This document shows positions 43,983-54,177 of a stretch of 64,000 nucleotides of DNA, piece after piece. Origin of the DNA: Agrostemma githago (Eukaryota > Streptophyta > Magnoliopsida > Caryophyllales > Caryophyllaceae); NCBI GenBank assembly GCA_958450325.1, contig OY288241.1, positions 52,710,078 to 52,774,077 of the forward strand. The letters are read 5' to 3'. Within the stretch, counting starts at the first letter, position 1. Every line of letters begins with the position of its first letter. A program made the position numbers and the translations under genes. The notes beneath the pieces are model-generated. The model was given only the letters and a program-made list of their open reading frames with translations. It did not search any database and was not told where the DNA came from.

Positions 43983-44918
43983 AAGTGCAGAAAATGCCAA
44001 CTCTTCGCTCCATCAATCCATGTCCCAGCCCAAGAACTCAGGCCGATTTTATCTCCCATTCCTTTCGCCCAATGGGGAATGGACATACTGGGTCCATTTA
44101 CCACGGATACAGGGGGACGAAAATTTCTGATCGTAGGGATAGACTACTTCACAAAGTGGGTTGAAGCTGAAGCAGTCCCAAACATCACCGAGCCGGCGGT
44201 CAGGAAGGTCATTTGGAGGAACATTATAACAAGATTTGGCCTCCCAAAAACATTAGTATTTGATCATGGGAGGCAATTTGATAATGACCCCCTAAGAACC
44301 TGGCTAGAGGGGCATGGGATAGTCGTCGCCTATTCCGTCGTCTTCCACCCTCAGACCAATGGACAGGCTGAAGCCGCAAACAAACAGATCTTGAATGGAC
44401 TCAGAAAAATGGTAGATGACCTCAAAGGAAGATGGGCAGATGAGCTGCCGAGTATCCTCTGGTCAATAAGGACCACCCGAAAAGAGTCAACAGGTTAGAC
44501 ACCATTTGGTCTGGTATATGGAGCAGAGGCTTTGCTGCCTATCGAAGTGCGAGTTCCTACCCTGCGATCTCAGCAATACAACCAGGATGACAATCACGAA
44601 GCAATGGCCGAAGCTCTTGACCTGGTCCAGGAAGTCAGGGAGGAAGCCTGCACCAACATAGCAGCCTACCAGCAAAGGATGAGGAAGGCATACAACAAGA
44701 GGGTGCATGAGAGAAGATTCCAGGTAGGAGACCTGGTATTAAGGAAAACACAGGCTGTTGGAAAGTCTAGGGAACATGGCAAACTGAGCGCCAACTGGGA
44801 AGGCCCATATCAAGTAACCCAGATCTTGGGAACAGGAACATACAAAATCGCCAACCTGATTGGCCAAGAGCTGAACGCACACTGGAATGCCGACACCCTA
44901 AAAAAGTACTATGTGTAA
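43983..44918 (+). CDS. integrase, interrupted by one stop
   Basis: The same frame as the reverse transcriptase continues after the TAA. The catalytic core has Asp in WGMDILGPFTT, Asp in LVFDHGRQFDN (relatives usually have Asn where His follows the Asp), and Glu in NGQAEAANKQI. A TAG at 44496-44498 interrupts before TPFGLVYGAEALLP. The C-terminal part (RRFQVGDLVLRK, NWEGPYQVTQIL, LNAHWNADTLKKYY) ends at a normal stop at 44918. There is no chromodomain, as expected for Tat. Integrase would insert the cDNA, producing the observed 5-bp duplication. With two in-frame stops this copy is probably defective. Confidence 0.8.
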
Positions 44919-45084
44919 CTAAGTCTTAAGAGAATCGCGTCTATAAGAAAAAATACTGGCGGAGGACGATCAAAAAGAAATGTCGACGACTCCGACCAAT
45001 CTTATGTTTTAACGAAATCTCTATAACACTCAAGAATTCATACTCGTTGTCTGTTTAAGCTTGCGCTCTCACACACAAACGAGC

Positions 45085-45118
45085 AAGGGGCAATAGGGGG
45101 AGGCCCCCCTGTTGCCAG
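45085..45118 (+). other. strong hairpin after the integrase gene
   Basis: GGGGCAATAGGGGG and CCCCCCTGTTGCC can pair across a loop of about three bases. It may stabilise or end the pol transcript. This is inference from pairing only. Confidence 0.5.
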
Positions 45119-45204
45119 AACCAAGAAAAAGGGACACCCCAATAAAAAGCTTTGAAACCGCTACCTATCCCCAAGCAGGAAGGATGCAGGTCACCCACAG
45201 CTAA

Positions 45205-45785
45205 CAAGAACTGGGGGCAATTCCCCCAACCTTGTATAAAAAACGCAAAAGCCCTCCCTGCCTAGGGAGCCAGCCACCTGGACTCCAAGCAGAAACTAGG
45301 GACAGGCCAGGCTACGCACGACTGACAAGGACTGGGGGCAAATCCCCCAACCTTGTATAAAAAACGCGAAAGCCCTCCCTGCCTGCCTCTGGGCAGGCAG
45401 GGAGCAAGCCCCCTGGACTCCAAGCAGAGACCAGGGACAGGCCAGGCTACGCACGACTGACAAGGACTGGGGGCAATTCCCCCCAACCTTGTATAAAAAA
45501 CACGAAAGCCTTCCCTGCCTACCCCTGGGCAGGCAGAAGGCAGGCTCCCTGAATTCCGAGCAGAAGCCAGAGATAGGCCAGGCTACGCACAACTGATAAG
45601 GACTGGGGGGAATGCCCCCAACCTTGTATAAAAAAAAACGCAAAAAGCCCTCCCTGCGTACCCCTGGGCAGGCAGGGGGCAGGACCCCTGGACCCCTAGC
45701 AGGGGCCAGGGACAGGCCAGGCTACGCGCAACTAACAAGGACTGGGGGCAATTCCCCCAACCTTGTATGAAAAACAACAAAACAA
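45205..45785 (+). repeat. tandem repeat zone (period about 118-138 bp, five units)
   Basis: ACTGGGGGCAATTCCCCCA recurs near 45209, 45329, 45467, 45601 and 45741, each followed by ACCTTGTATAAAAAACGC. Each unit starts with a hairpin (TGGGGG/CCCCCA) and holds GGGACAGGCCAGGCTACGC. Tandem repeats in the 3' non-coding part are a known trait of Tat elements. Confidence 0.85.
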
Positions 45786-46031
45786 ATCTGGAAAAGTATT
45801 CCATAAAAGACCCATGAAGGGTGGAAAAGTTTTTACAAAGTAACTAAGGCAAAGATCCAAAAGAGCAGATATTACAGACAGCTGGCCATGACAAAGGCTC
45901 AGCGCAGAAAGTAAGACTATTACAAGAAAAAGCATCGTGGAGCTTCCTGGCTGGGGCCGGCAGTTGCCTCAGGTGGTCTGGCCGCCCGAGCCTCATTCTT
46001 AGCAGAGTAGAGACTCCGGAAGGCTTCTTCA

Positions 46032-47120
46032 TCAAAAGCGGGGAACATTTCCCCCAATCACCTCCATCACCAACTCCAGGGAAGAGTTGGCACTGCTCAC
46101 GAAGCTGGCATCCACCGCAGCCTCGGTCTCCTCTGCAAGGATCTCTTTCTCTTTCTTCCACTCTCCCTTGGCCTGTTCAAAGGCCGAGTCAGCTCTGGAC
46201 AATTGCTCCTCCAAGTCAGCTACTTTTCCTTTCAGATGCTCCATCTCAGCCAGAGAGAGGGTAGCCCGCTCCATTGACAAACGGCTCTCCTTCAGATCAG
46301 CCTCCAGCTTGGCTACTTCCTTCACAGCTCTTTCTCCCTGAAGTCTCCACTGACCAGCCTGGTTCTTTGCCTCCTCCAGCTCACCCTCCTGCCTTGCCAG
46401 CTTATCCTTCAAGTTGTTTATCAAGGTAATGTCCCTCTCCACCATAGCCAGGCGGTCAGGAGGAGGAGCCCCTGGTGTGACAGTCAATTCTTCGTCACTC
46501 AGGCGGCTGAGAGCCGCCAGCTCGGCAGATGCCAGCAAAACCTTAGAGGTACGCTGGATATATTGAAGCACCTGGTGAGAAGTTGAAGTCACGGACTTTG
46601 TGAGGCGATCAACCAAGACAACGCCAGAGTCAGAAAGTAGACCTGATACGTCCACACTATCACCAGCAGTATAGTGGAACTCTGTGTTTTCCTCCGAAAA
46701 AGGAGTACTCGGAAGTTCGCGAGCAGGACGCTTCGCTTCAGGGGTAGTAACATCCGCCTCCAAATCCACCACATCAGCTCCAGAAGGCTCTCTATCTCTC
46801 TTTCTCCTCAGCTCCAAAGGGACACTCTCCCCGGTCCCCTCAGAGTTTACAGGGCGCGCCCCCTGAGAAGTTCGGGGCCCAGCTGAGGAAACACCCTGCT
46901 TCTGACCAGGGGAAGGGGTAGCCCCCGAGGTGACCTCAGCCTCCCCCTCATGAATGCTGGGAGTAGGGGTCGCCGGCTTTGATGACGGCAGTCGAGGGGG
47001 AAGAGGCAGTCTTCGACCAGCAGCAAAATCCTTCACAAGCTTCATTAAGCCTTTGCTCCCTTTCCTGAAATTCGCAGGGAGGGAAGGGCGCTTCGAGAGA
47101 ACGACAAGTTCCTCGCTCAA
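46032..47120 (-). CDS. antisense protein, C-terminal coiled-coil part
   Basis: This is a 362-aa minus-strand frame inside the plus-strand Tat element. The N-terminal half is Pro/Ser/Thr-rich and low in order (PLPPRLPSSKPATPTPS). From about residue 190 to 330 it is a long predicted coiled coil (LARQEGELEEAKNQ, VAKLEADLKESRLSM, LKGKVADLEEQLSRAD). Together with the frames at 47123-48868 it corresponds to the antisense gene of Tat-type elements, whose N-terminal part matches Pfam's 'putative gypsy type transposon' (Transposase_28) family. The role is unknown; coiled coils suggest self-association. A candidate intron (47167-47253, TTTTCTGCAG acceptor) lies upstream, but its phase does not restore this frame as read. 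Confidence 0.65.
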   Translation of the reverse strand: MSEELVVLSKRPSLPANFRKGSKGLMKLVKDFAAGRRLPLPPRLPSSKPATPTPSIHEGEAEVTSGATPSPGQKQGVSSAGPRTSQGARPVNSEGTGESVPLELRRKRDREPSGADVVDLEADVTTPEAKRPARELPSTPFSEENTEFHYTAGDSVDVSGLLSDSGVVLVDRLTKSVTSTSHQVLQYIQRTSKVLLASAELAALSRLSDEELTVTPGAPPPDRLAMVERDITLINNLKDKLARQEGELEEAKNQAGQWRLQGERAVKEVAKLEADLKESRLSMERATLSLAEMEHLKGKVADLEEQLSRADSAFEQAKGEWKKEKEILAEETEAAVDASFVSSANSSLELVMEVIGGNVPRF

Positions 47121-47122
47121 GC

Positions 47123-47560
47123 CTAATCTCCTAACCTGCTTCCTTGTCCAGCGCCAAGAGGGGAAGCTGCAGAAAAGTAGGGGCAGTCAGCTAAAAAACA
47201 AAGAGAAATAAAGTCTCTGAAAAATCGCGACAGTAAAAACCCCCTAGAACTACCTTCAAGGCCGGGAATCAGGCCCAAGGGGAGCAAATACTCGTCTGTC
47301 GCTACAAGCTCCGCGTGAGGAAGCCAGAAAGTAGGGCCAAAAACGTCGTGTTTATCCGGGACAATTTCAAACTTTTTGATCAAAGTCTCCTCCTTTGGAC
47401 TTAGCTTAACCTCCAGGGCCTTCCCCCCGACGCCTGGGTGGTATTCCTCGCGAGTTTCCATACGGGTGTGAACATGGTTCCTAAAATTCCTAGGAATCCT
47501 CCACCCTGACGCGCTATGTACGTACAAAAAATTATTTTTCCAGTCCTTCAGGCTGCTCAA
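47123..47560 (-). CDS. antisense protein, middle part
   Basis: The frame starts at SSLKDWKNNFLYVHSASGWR, a block typical of the middle of Transposase_28-type plant proteins, and includes GPTFWLPHAELVATDEYLLP. Its upstream neighbour (47557-47964) belongs to the same gene, but a one-base shift near 47570-47610 separates them. The end (residues after GLEG) probably runs into intron sequence rather than protein, given a GTAGTT donor at 47253. It is part of the antisense gene that spans roughly 48868 to 46032. Confidence 0.6.
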   Translation of the reverse strand: MSSLKDWKNNFLYVHSASGWRIPRNFRNHVHTRMETREEYHPGVGGKALEVKLSPKEETLIKKFEIVPDKHDVFGPTFWLPHAELVATDEYLLPLGLIPGLEGSSRGFLLSRFFRDFISLCFLADCPYFSAASPLGAGQGSRLGD

Positions 47561-47964
47561 AGCCGGCCAGACCGGGGCGTATTTCTTTTGTCTCTGCAGA
47601 GACCAATAACCAGGGGAGCCATCCCCCCTGAGGAGGATACCATTTGGAGACCAACCATGAAACGAAGGGCATCAATGTAAGGCCCCTCGCCATGAAAAAG
47701 ACAGGTCCAAGTGTAAGCTATCAAAGACCTAATAGCTGAAGCAGTCAGCTGAGCAATAGCAACATTCATCCTCCTGAAGGTCTCCTCCAGGAAGGGATGA
47801 AGAGGGAATCGCAGGCCGAATTCTAAAGCCTTGTGGTAGACAGCCACACAACCCTCCGGGGGACAGCATACCGTGTCCTTTTCCCCTGGGACTACGACGG
47901 TATATCCTTCCCCAAAATTATAGAACTGTTCGATCGCCCCGGCGGCGTTGCTTTCCAGAATCAA
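47557..47964 (-). CDS. antisense protein, Transposase_28-like part, downstream of the MITE
   Basis: This frame carries the recognisable block EFGLRFPLHPFLEETFRRMN, followed by an AQL.ASAIRSLIAYTWTC stretch, which is the signature part of the plant 'putative gypsy type transposon' domain. The upstream continuation lies at 48541-48868, on the other side of the hAT MITE. The MITE and one copy of its 8-bp duplication fall between two codons in a way that leaves both host parts in the same frame, so the gene was open when the MITE arrived. The function of these proteins is not established. Confidence 0.65.
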   Translation of the reverse strand: MILESNAAGAIEQFYNFGEGYTVVVPGEKDTVCCPPEGCVAVYHKALEFGLRFPLHPFLEETFRRMNVAIAQLTASAIRSLIAYTWTCLFHGEGPYIDALRFMVGLQMVSSSGGMAPLVIGLCRDKRNTPRSGRL

Positions 47965-47975
47965 GTCCCTGTTCT

Positions 47976-48532
47976 TAGGGATGTTCGTCGGTCCAAGACC
48001 GGACCGGACCGGACCGTTTAGCCTGGACCGAAGACCATAATTGTTTAAAAAGTTGGACCATGGACCGGACCATATTTATGTCGGTCCGGTCCGGGTTGGA
48101 CCGTAATAAAATGTGGACCGGACCGTAATGGACCATAATGGACCAAAGAACCCGAAATAAATTACTACCAAATTTTTTTATATAATAATAACTTTAAAAA
48201 ACAACGATAAATGCATAATCAAACTCTATATGATATTTATTTCGTTTTCCATTTATTGTAGATTAGGATTTAAGAATTTTTATTCGATTTTTCACTTATG
48301 CGGCTGATTTTGTGCAAATTATTTATATTGTATTGTTTTATAATACGGTCCATTCGGTCCTTTATTCGGTCCGCGGTCCAATCGGTTCGGTCCAGGACCG
48401 GACCAAAGACCAAATAATCAATATCATGTGGACCATGGACCGGACCATTTAATATTCGGTCCGGTCCGGTCCGAACCAAAGTGCAACGGTCCGGTCCGGT
48501 TTTCGGTCTGGACCACAAAGTGAACACCCCTA
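47976..48532. mobile_element. hAT MITE, 557 bp, complete
   Basis: The ends are TAGGGATGTTCG (left) and TAGGGGTGTTCAC (right, inverted). The 8-bp target duplication CCTGTTCT lies at 47968-47975 and 48533-48540. The two 100-200 bp ends are packed with GGTCCGGTCC and GGACCG words in both orientations, and the centre is AT-rich. There is no transposase. The terminal type and the duplication length identify hAT. Confidence 0.92.
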
Positions 48533-48540
48533 CCTGTTCT

Positions 48541-48868
48541 TGGCCTCAGGGTAGGTCTTTAAGGGAACCAAGTACTTCATCTTATCCAAGTAATAAGTCT
48601 TCCCCCTCTCCCTGCGGATGAGGGGGCCGTCAATCCTGGAAGGATCCACCTCCAGGGCCTCATCATCAGAATCAACTACATCAAAGGGAGCAGGTTCGGG
48701 TGATTCGGCACCCTCCGCCCTGTAATGGTCATCCTCTCCCCTGGGGCCAACCCCAGAAGAGGAGGCTAGGTCACGCCTATCACCGTCAACATCCCCAGTC
48801 CTCCCAAGCAAAGACTTAAAAGAAAGGGGGCGGACTCGTGACATACTGGCTATGAAGGGAAATACCAA
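48541..48868 (-). CDS. antisense protein, N-terminal part, upstream of the MITE
   Basis: The frame starts MVFPFIASMSRVRPLSFKSL; a second Met (MSRVRPLSFK) eight residues in is an alternative start. It is acidic and low in complexity in the middle (FDVVDSDDEALEVDPSRID) and ends at the MITE after TYPEAKNR. The first third of the gene is therefore separated from the Transposase_28-like block by 557 bases of MITE. The minus-strand promoter would lie between 48869 and about 49380, where no further gene is seen. Confidence 0.6.
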
Positions 48869-49385
48869 TGAAAGGGAAAGAAGGGGAAAGATTTAAAGAA
48901 GAGCCTCTAACCTAGAACGCCGATAGTCGCCGGAAAAAGTGACAGAAGATACTTCTTGTTCCTTACGAAATTTTCAGCAACGAAGGCGGTTTGGGAGTAT
49001 GAGGGGAGTTATGAATTTCAAAAAGAGTAAAAAGAAAGAATGGAGGAGGAGAAGGGCTTATATAAGGCCCAGGAAGCCTAAAAGGCTACCTCTCTGACAA
49101 GACGCCCCAAACAACCTCCCACGTGTCGCGCGCTGAAGACAAACTGTTCACTCCTTCCGAAGAAGGGCCTCGAAAAATGAAAAATGTCAGGGGAATAGTC
49201 GACTGACAACGTCATCCCCGCATTCAAAAAAAAAAAAGAGTAGTCGAGTTGCTCAGATCTTTTCATTAGCCTTAATAGAAAATGGGCAGGTTACATATCA
49301 TGCCAGGCAAATAAAAAATATACATAAGAAAAAGCATAAGAGCCTAAAATTCCGGCTCGACGCACCTATGCCCGGCTAAGCAGGC

Positions 49386-49970
49386 CTAATCATCATCTAA
49401 ATCGGAAGAATGGTCTCCAGGGCTGCTTTGACCCCCGAGGTCCGACCCCCAATCCCAGTCTGGGGAGTCCTTGAAAGGGTCATCAGGGAGTCCATCCTCA
49501 TCCCTGTCGCTCAAACAGCCAAGACCCTCACTGTCATCGGAGTCCCGGCTGCTGTCATCCCAATCCCTGCCATAGGGAACAACTTGGGATTCATCACAAG
49601 TACGACAACCTGTTCTCTTCACAGGAGAAGAGGGGCCTGACCCCAGGGAGGAATCCGCATCAGAGCAGTCGGGGTCAAATAGTTCAGGGTGCAGCCACGG
49701 GAAACATTCGTGGCATCCCCGATCAAAGCACCCACCTCCCTGAGGACAGCGCCTAAATATGGAAGCAGCAGGAGGCAAAGATCTCTTGGGGCGCTTGCCC
49801 GCCCTGATGGAAGCTTTCCGACCACTCCGACGAGGGTGTGGCCGTGAACGACGGCTGCGGTAGATGGCCCGGTAAGCCGCCCGAGCATACCGGAGTCTCC
49901 AAAATCCTCTAAAAAGAAAAATGACAGTGCGAACTTCATGGCGAGTCACGAATTTTTTGATCCAAACCAT
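49386..49970 (-). CDS. second antisense protein: Arg-rich, Cys-cluster, acidic tail (194 aa)
   Basis: I do not recognise this protein. The N-terminal half is very basic (RSRRSRPHPRRSGRKASIR). A Cys/His-containing cluster follows, CPQGGGCFDRGCHECF, with two more Cys pairs nearby (FDPDC; GCRTC), resembling a small metal-binding module. The last 60 residues are strongly acidic (Asp/Ser/Gly-rich, ending SSDLDDD). It is a complete frame with its own ATG, placed upstream of the coiled-coil antisense gene on the same strand and 350 bases from the 3' LTR. The basic-finger-acidic plan could suit a nucleic-acid-binding regulator, but that is inference. Confidence 0.5.
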   Translation of the reverse strand: MVWIKKFVTRHEVRTVIFLFRGFWRLRYARAAYRAIYRSRRSRPHPRRSGRKASIRAGKRPKRSLPPAASIFRRCPQGGGCFDRGCHECFPWLHPELFDPDCSDADSSLGSGPSSPVKRTGCRTCDESQVVPYGRDWDDSSRDSDDSEGLGCLSDRDEDGLPDDPFKDSPDWDWGSDLGGQSSPGDHSSDLDDD

Positions 49971-50321
49971 GATTTAACGAAGAAAGTGGAGAAATTGAGG
50001 ATGGGTTAAGCAAAAATGACGAGGAAAGCTGGGATTTATACAAGTGAAAAATGCAACATTAATGGCATACCAACCACCCTGGAAGGGAAAGCCACCAATC
50101 GCAAACTCTTCACGGTTCCCAAAAATCCATCAAGCAAAGAAATATAATCATTGCAAGAAACCCCTCAACTCTTTGCATATCTGACACAAACTGTGCTTCA
50201 TTCTTCGGGAAGGTTCAAAGCATTAAATGCTGCAGCAAAAGTGAAAATAAGTCAACCTCCCTCCAAGCAAGAGTCGCCAGCCGGAGGGAAGCCTTGCTCC
50301 CCCCAGCTTGCGAGGGCCAAT
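49971..50321 (+). other. end of the Tat internal region, with polypurine tract
   Basis: No gene. The last bases before the 3' LTR, GCGAGGGCCAAT, include the purine-rich priming site and are matched in the diverged element beyond 63956 (inverted ATTGGCCCTCG). Confidence 0.6.
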
Positions 50322-51005
50322 TGATTGGGGTCGGCAGCCTGACACTAGCGGCCTGCTAAGCAGGCTCCCAGAGGATCGTCAATTAAGCCCAGAAACCGAC
50401 CCGGCAAACAGTCAAAATGAAGAACATATAAGTAGGAAGAACTATTAAGGAAAATAGCCGACCGCCGGGCCAGCAGGGTGACGCAGCCTGCTGGAGCCTA
50501 GCTCTCACAGCTCAAAACCCGTCTACCCCCTGGGGAGATCCCTGCAGGCAGAGCAGGGATCCCCAGGGGCCCTCTCGTCATTTTGCCTAAGGTAATTGAG
50601 AGTGGGTGGATGAGAAGACGCCACTTGTCACCTCATTATCCACCCATTCTCCTTCTACTCCCCTCTCTTGTGGGAAGGTATAAATACTCTTCCATTTCCC
50701 ACAAGAAAGGGGTGGGATTTTCTCTCTCTAGAACTTTTACTCTAAAATCGCCGCCCAGTTCCTCACGAGCTGGGTTTCTTAAGGCATTCACAGACTAACT
50801 TAGGCATCGGAGAGGGTTTCCTCGGACAACCTCCGAGGCCCTGTGCGTTCTCTGTGCAGGGAGCCTGCCCAATCCGCCGGGAAGGTCCGACTGAAGGAGT
50901 AGGAGGAAGGAGAGTGTCAAGATTGATCAGTGAACATTCAGAGCAACACCGAACGATTCAAACCCGAATTCCACGTCGGGTTAATTGATTCCAATAACCG
51001 GAACA
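50322..51005 (+). repeat. 3' LTR of the Tat element (684 bp)
   Basis: Same length as the outer 5' LTR. TATA box at 50679-50686, framed by the inverted repeat 50667-50676 / 50696-50705. Followed by the target duplication TTACT. Confidence 0.92.
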
Positions 51006-51010
51006 TTACT

Positions 51011-53649
51011 CATTTTAGAAACTTACTAAAAATAGTCTTATAGAAAATACGTAAGTTATTAAAATAAGAGAAATGTATAAAAATAACATTTCTAACGAAA
51101 TTAGCATTTTATTATTATCGTCATTATCGTAACTTTAATATATTTCTAAATTCGTTACACAAAATATAAATAAAATATAATAAGTCAATATATAGTATTT
51201 AATAAATAATTTGGAAATCGAGTTAAAACTATAAATTTTAGAAAAGAGGTGTTTTAAGAAAAATGATATAAAAATTAATTGAGTCAACGAATTTTATAAA
51301 TGAAATGAAATTTACAAAGATTTCAAATTATTTTAACAAATAGCTTTTGTCAATAAATAATACGAATTTTAATAAAAATAGTCAATCGGAAACAAATAGG
51401 AAATTATTAGTGAAAATAGTCTCGACTAAAAAATATATTTAAAACAAAATCGACCATTTTCTCATTTAATAGTATAAATCATAAAACGAAAATTAAGTTA
51501 TTGAACAAGTATACAAATCTCAATTATAATCTAAAAATATGATTTTAAGTTAAAAATTATAAATTAACGAATTAAGGCGAAAATATGAAATTGTTATTAT
51601 TTAATTACTAGTGTCACGATAACCTACAAAATATTATAAACGAACATAAATAATAAAATTACAATCGATTTATAAAAGACATCGAATATTGTAAAATATT
51701 TATAAAGCACACAATTTAAAAGAATAATTTTATTAGCAAATAATAAATAGCTAAAATTAGAAAACCAAAGTTAAAATATTTATTACATACTACTACTCAA
51801 ACATACGATATAAAATCGAGTAACGTCCCAAAGTTACCTTGAGTCACTAACCGAGTGGATATAGCACTTGTCCTCGTCAGGGTCTTCATGAATCCTAGAG
51901 ATAAAAACATGTGACCAAAAATTACTAAGTAGTACGAGAAGAACTAAAGGGGAAAGAATGAGTAAGGAAAGATTGATACTCATGTCGAGATAAAGGAAAA
52001 ACGAAGAGACGGGGGAAACATTCGACACAAGACGGGAAAAAGGGGAGCGATGTGTCAAAAGAAACATGAAGAATGGACTAAAAGAAGTCGATAAACACGA
52101 TGGCATAAAAAAATGGATTGCCCTCAAACTGACAAACAAAAGCAAGTAAGCAACCGAGATGGAGAGCAAAAAAAATAGTACAGTAACCACTGTAACAGTA
52201 GTACCGTAGCAGCAGTACAACAACAGATGCGGACAAAAATAAAGGAGAATAAGAATAGGAAGAAGAAGATTGAGAAGAAGAAGAATCGGAAAGCAATGAC
52301 AAAAAGGTGGCAACGAAAAACATCCGTACGACACTAACGGACAACATCAAACGAAGAGAAAACAGCAGCCGACATGAAGATAGAAGCAATAACGAACAAC
52401 AACCTCGCGGACAACAACGTCAACAACAGCAGGAACAGTAACATTGGCACAGCAACAACAGTAACGCGACAAATAGCAACATGACAGAAGCAACGGGTGC
52501 GATACTAAAAAGAGAAAAGCAGTACGAGGGATGCCAAATAACAAAGATTGGTATCAAAACCGAGCAATATAAAAGTAGCCGCATCAACAGCAACTAACGA
52601 ATTGTGCGGCAGAACAAATGACAACCACAACGACATTGATAACAATAGCAGGAGCAGACACGGACAACAACGGTAAAAGGAAGGCGAAGAACGAAGAAAG
52701 AAGAACAAGAAGGAACTATGAGGGAAAAAAGGGAAATTACCATTCGACGAGTCCGGGTCAAAGAACGCACACGCACGAACCAACCGATCAGCGTAACAGC
52801 AACAACATCAGCGTAACAGCAGTAGTGGCGGCAGCAAAAGGGACAGAGGAAAACAGAGGGGAAGGTGGTGATGCGGTGAAGTAAAAAAAAAATGAAAGAG
52901 AACGATGGAATAAGGAGGAAGAAGGTGAAGTGTATGTAGGCATGATAAAGCGGTGGCAGATCAAAAGAATATGGGGAATGAATGGATCAAGTTGGTGTGA
53001 GTTGCACTAAAGAGTGCAAGGGAACACGTAAAAAAAGGGAAAAGGAATGAATCATCTCAATTAAATGAATCGGGTTAGAAATACGAATTAAACGAATTCC
53101 GTAACGATAAGTTAACTGACCCGCGAATCGAATTAAAATGAGTTAATAAAATTAATAAATAATTGGGCCGTCAAATAAAATGAGTAAATAAAGTATTCGA
53201 GACGAAAACGAAGCTTTTAGAAATAAATAATTGGACGATGAAATAGTATTTTCCGATCAATAATAAATTTTTGACAAAGTGAATTAAATTGATTTCTCGA
53301 GGAAAGATAATAAATGTTTTGATGAAACGTAAAATAAATGAGCTTCGAGCCAAAAATAGAAATTCGAGCTTTAGTATAAATAAATAAAAAGAATTTAGAA
53401 TTTAAATCGCCGAAATAAACTTTCGATAAGAATTAAATTAAATGTATAAAATAAATCAAAACAGAAATAAAAATATATTTTAAATATAAGAAGAGTTTCC
53501 AAGACAAATAGAAATTTAGGAGTTTGAAACGATTAAACGATAAATTCGTTTTTATAATAATTTTAAGAATTACGAGTTAAATCGTAAGTAAAATAAGAAT
53601 ACGAATATAACTTTAATTTAATTTATTTTATAAAATCAGGGGTGTTACA
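51011..53649 (+). mobile_element. long LTR, right part, continuing from 37725
   Basis: CATTTTAGAAACTTACTAAA onward matches 58345 onward, showing that the Tat element split this LTR. 51011-51830 is AT-rich. 51840-52870 is rich in CAA/GCA-type words, which give long but low-complexity open frames on both strands. The end GGGGTGTTACA at 53649 is a typical LTR terminus. No gene is supported. Confidence 0.55.
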
Positions 53650-54177
53650 AAATCAGCCATAGTGATGGTGCTCGGTGTCTTTTGAAAATAAGCTTAGTTT
53701 TGGCCGGAGTAACGGCGTTTAAAATGCGGTTTTGAAAAGAAGATGTCCTTTTTCAAAAACGGAGTTGGGTGTGCTAGAATATGTTGTCGTGGTTGAATCC
53801 GGACTTTAATGTTTTATTCGGGTTGTCAAACACGCTACACATAACTAGGAATGCATACACTCATGCAGGATGAGGCCAGGACAGGTCACTGCGAGAGGTG
53901 AGTGTCATCCCGTTCGCTCGGTACCACTCGTTTGGCATATCCACGAAATTCATGGCTACCTTAGACGGCCAGAACGTGAACCAATGGTCTCTCCGCGTGT
54001 GGGCAAGGATCTTACTGCGAAGAGGTCGATTGGTCTTAATATCGGTTAGGGTGGGCTTTTTAGGGCCAAAACCTGTAGTGACCACAAAAAGGAACTAGGA
54101 AATGAGCTTCACCGACCTCGTTTGAGTTACACCACCGCTAGAAACTTGTTTCAAATTCCCCAGCGGAGTTGCCAAAC
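53650..54177 (-). other. leader fragment and primer-binding site of a minus-strand LTR element
   Basis: On the minus strand TGGCAACTCCGCTGGGG (54158-54174) follows the LTR start at 54178 with a 3-base spacer, a variant of the primer site at 13851-13867. The rest is decayed leader; 53660-53760 resembles 36640-36710. Confidence 0.55.

Larger units (their letters stand above)
37726..51005 (+). mobile_element. Tat-type Ty3/gypsy retrotransposon, 13.3 kb, with tandem 5' LTR
   Basis: The element is bounded by LTRs of 684 bp at 37726 and 50322 and by the 5-bp target duplication TTACT (37721-37725 and 51006-51010). Between them are gag, protease, reverse transcriptase, two RNase H domains, integrase, a tandem-repeat 3' zone and antisense genes, the plan known for the Tat lineage (for example Retand). 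The outer LTRs differ at about a dozen positions by hand count, so the insertion is fairly young. Frame lesions are present in gag, at the protease/RT boundary, and twice in integrase. A hAT MITE sits in the antisense gene. Confidence 0.9.

Noticed and set aside
45205..45785. Minus-strand frames in the tandem repeat zone
   Set aside because: They repeat with the DNA unit and run through hairpins. There is no sign of a real protein.
51834..52783. Stack of long Ser/Leu/Val-rich minus-strand frames
   Set aside because: They lie in a CAA/GCA-rich part of a long LTR. The frames overlap in all phases and show no domain.
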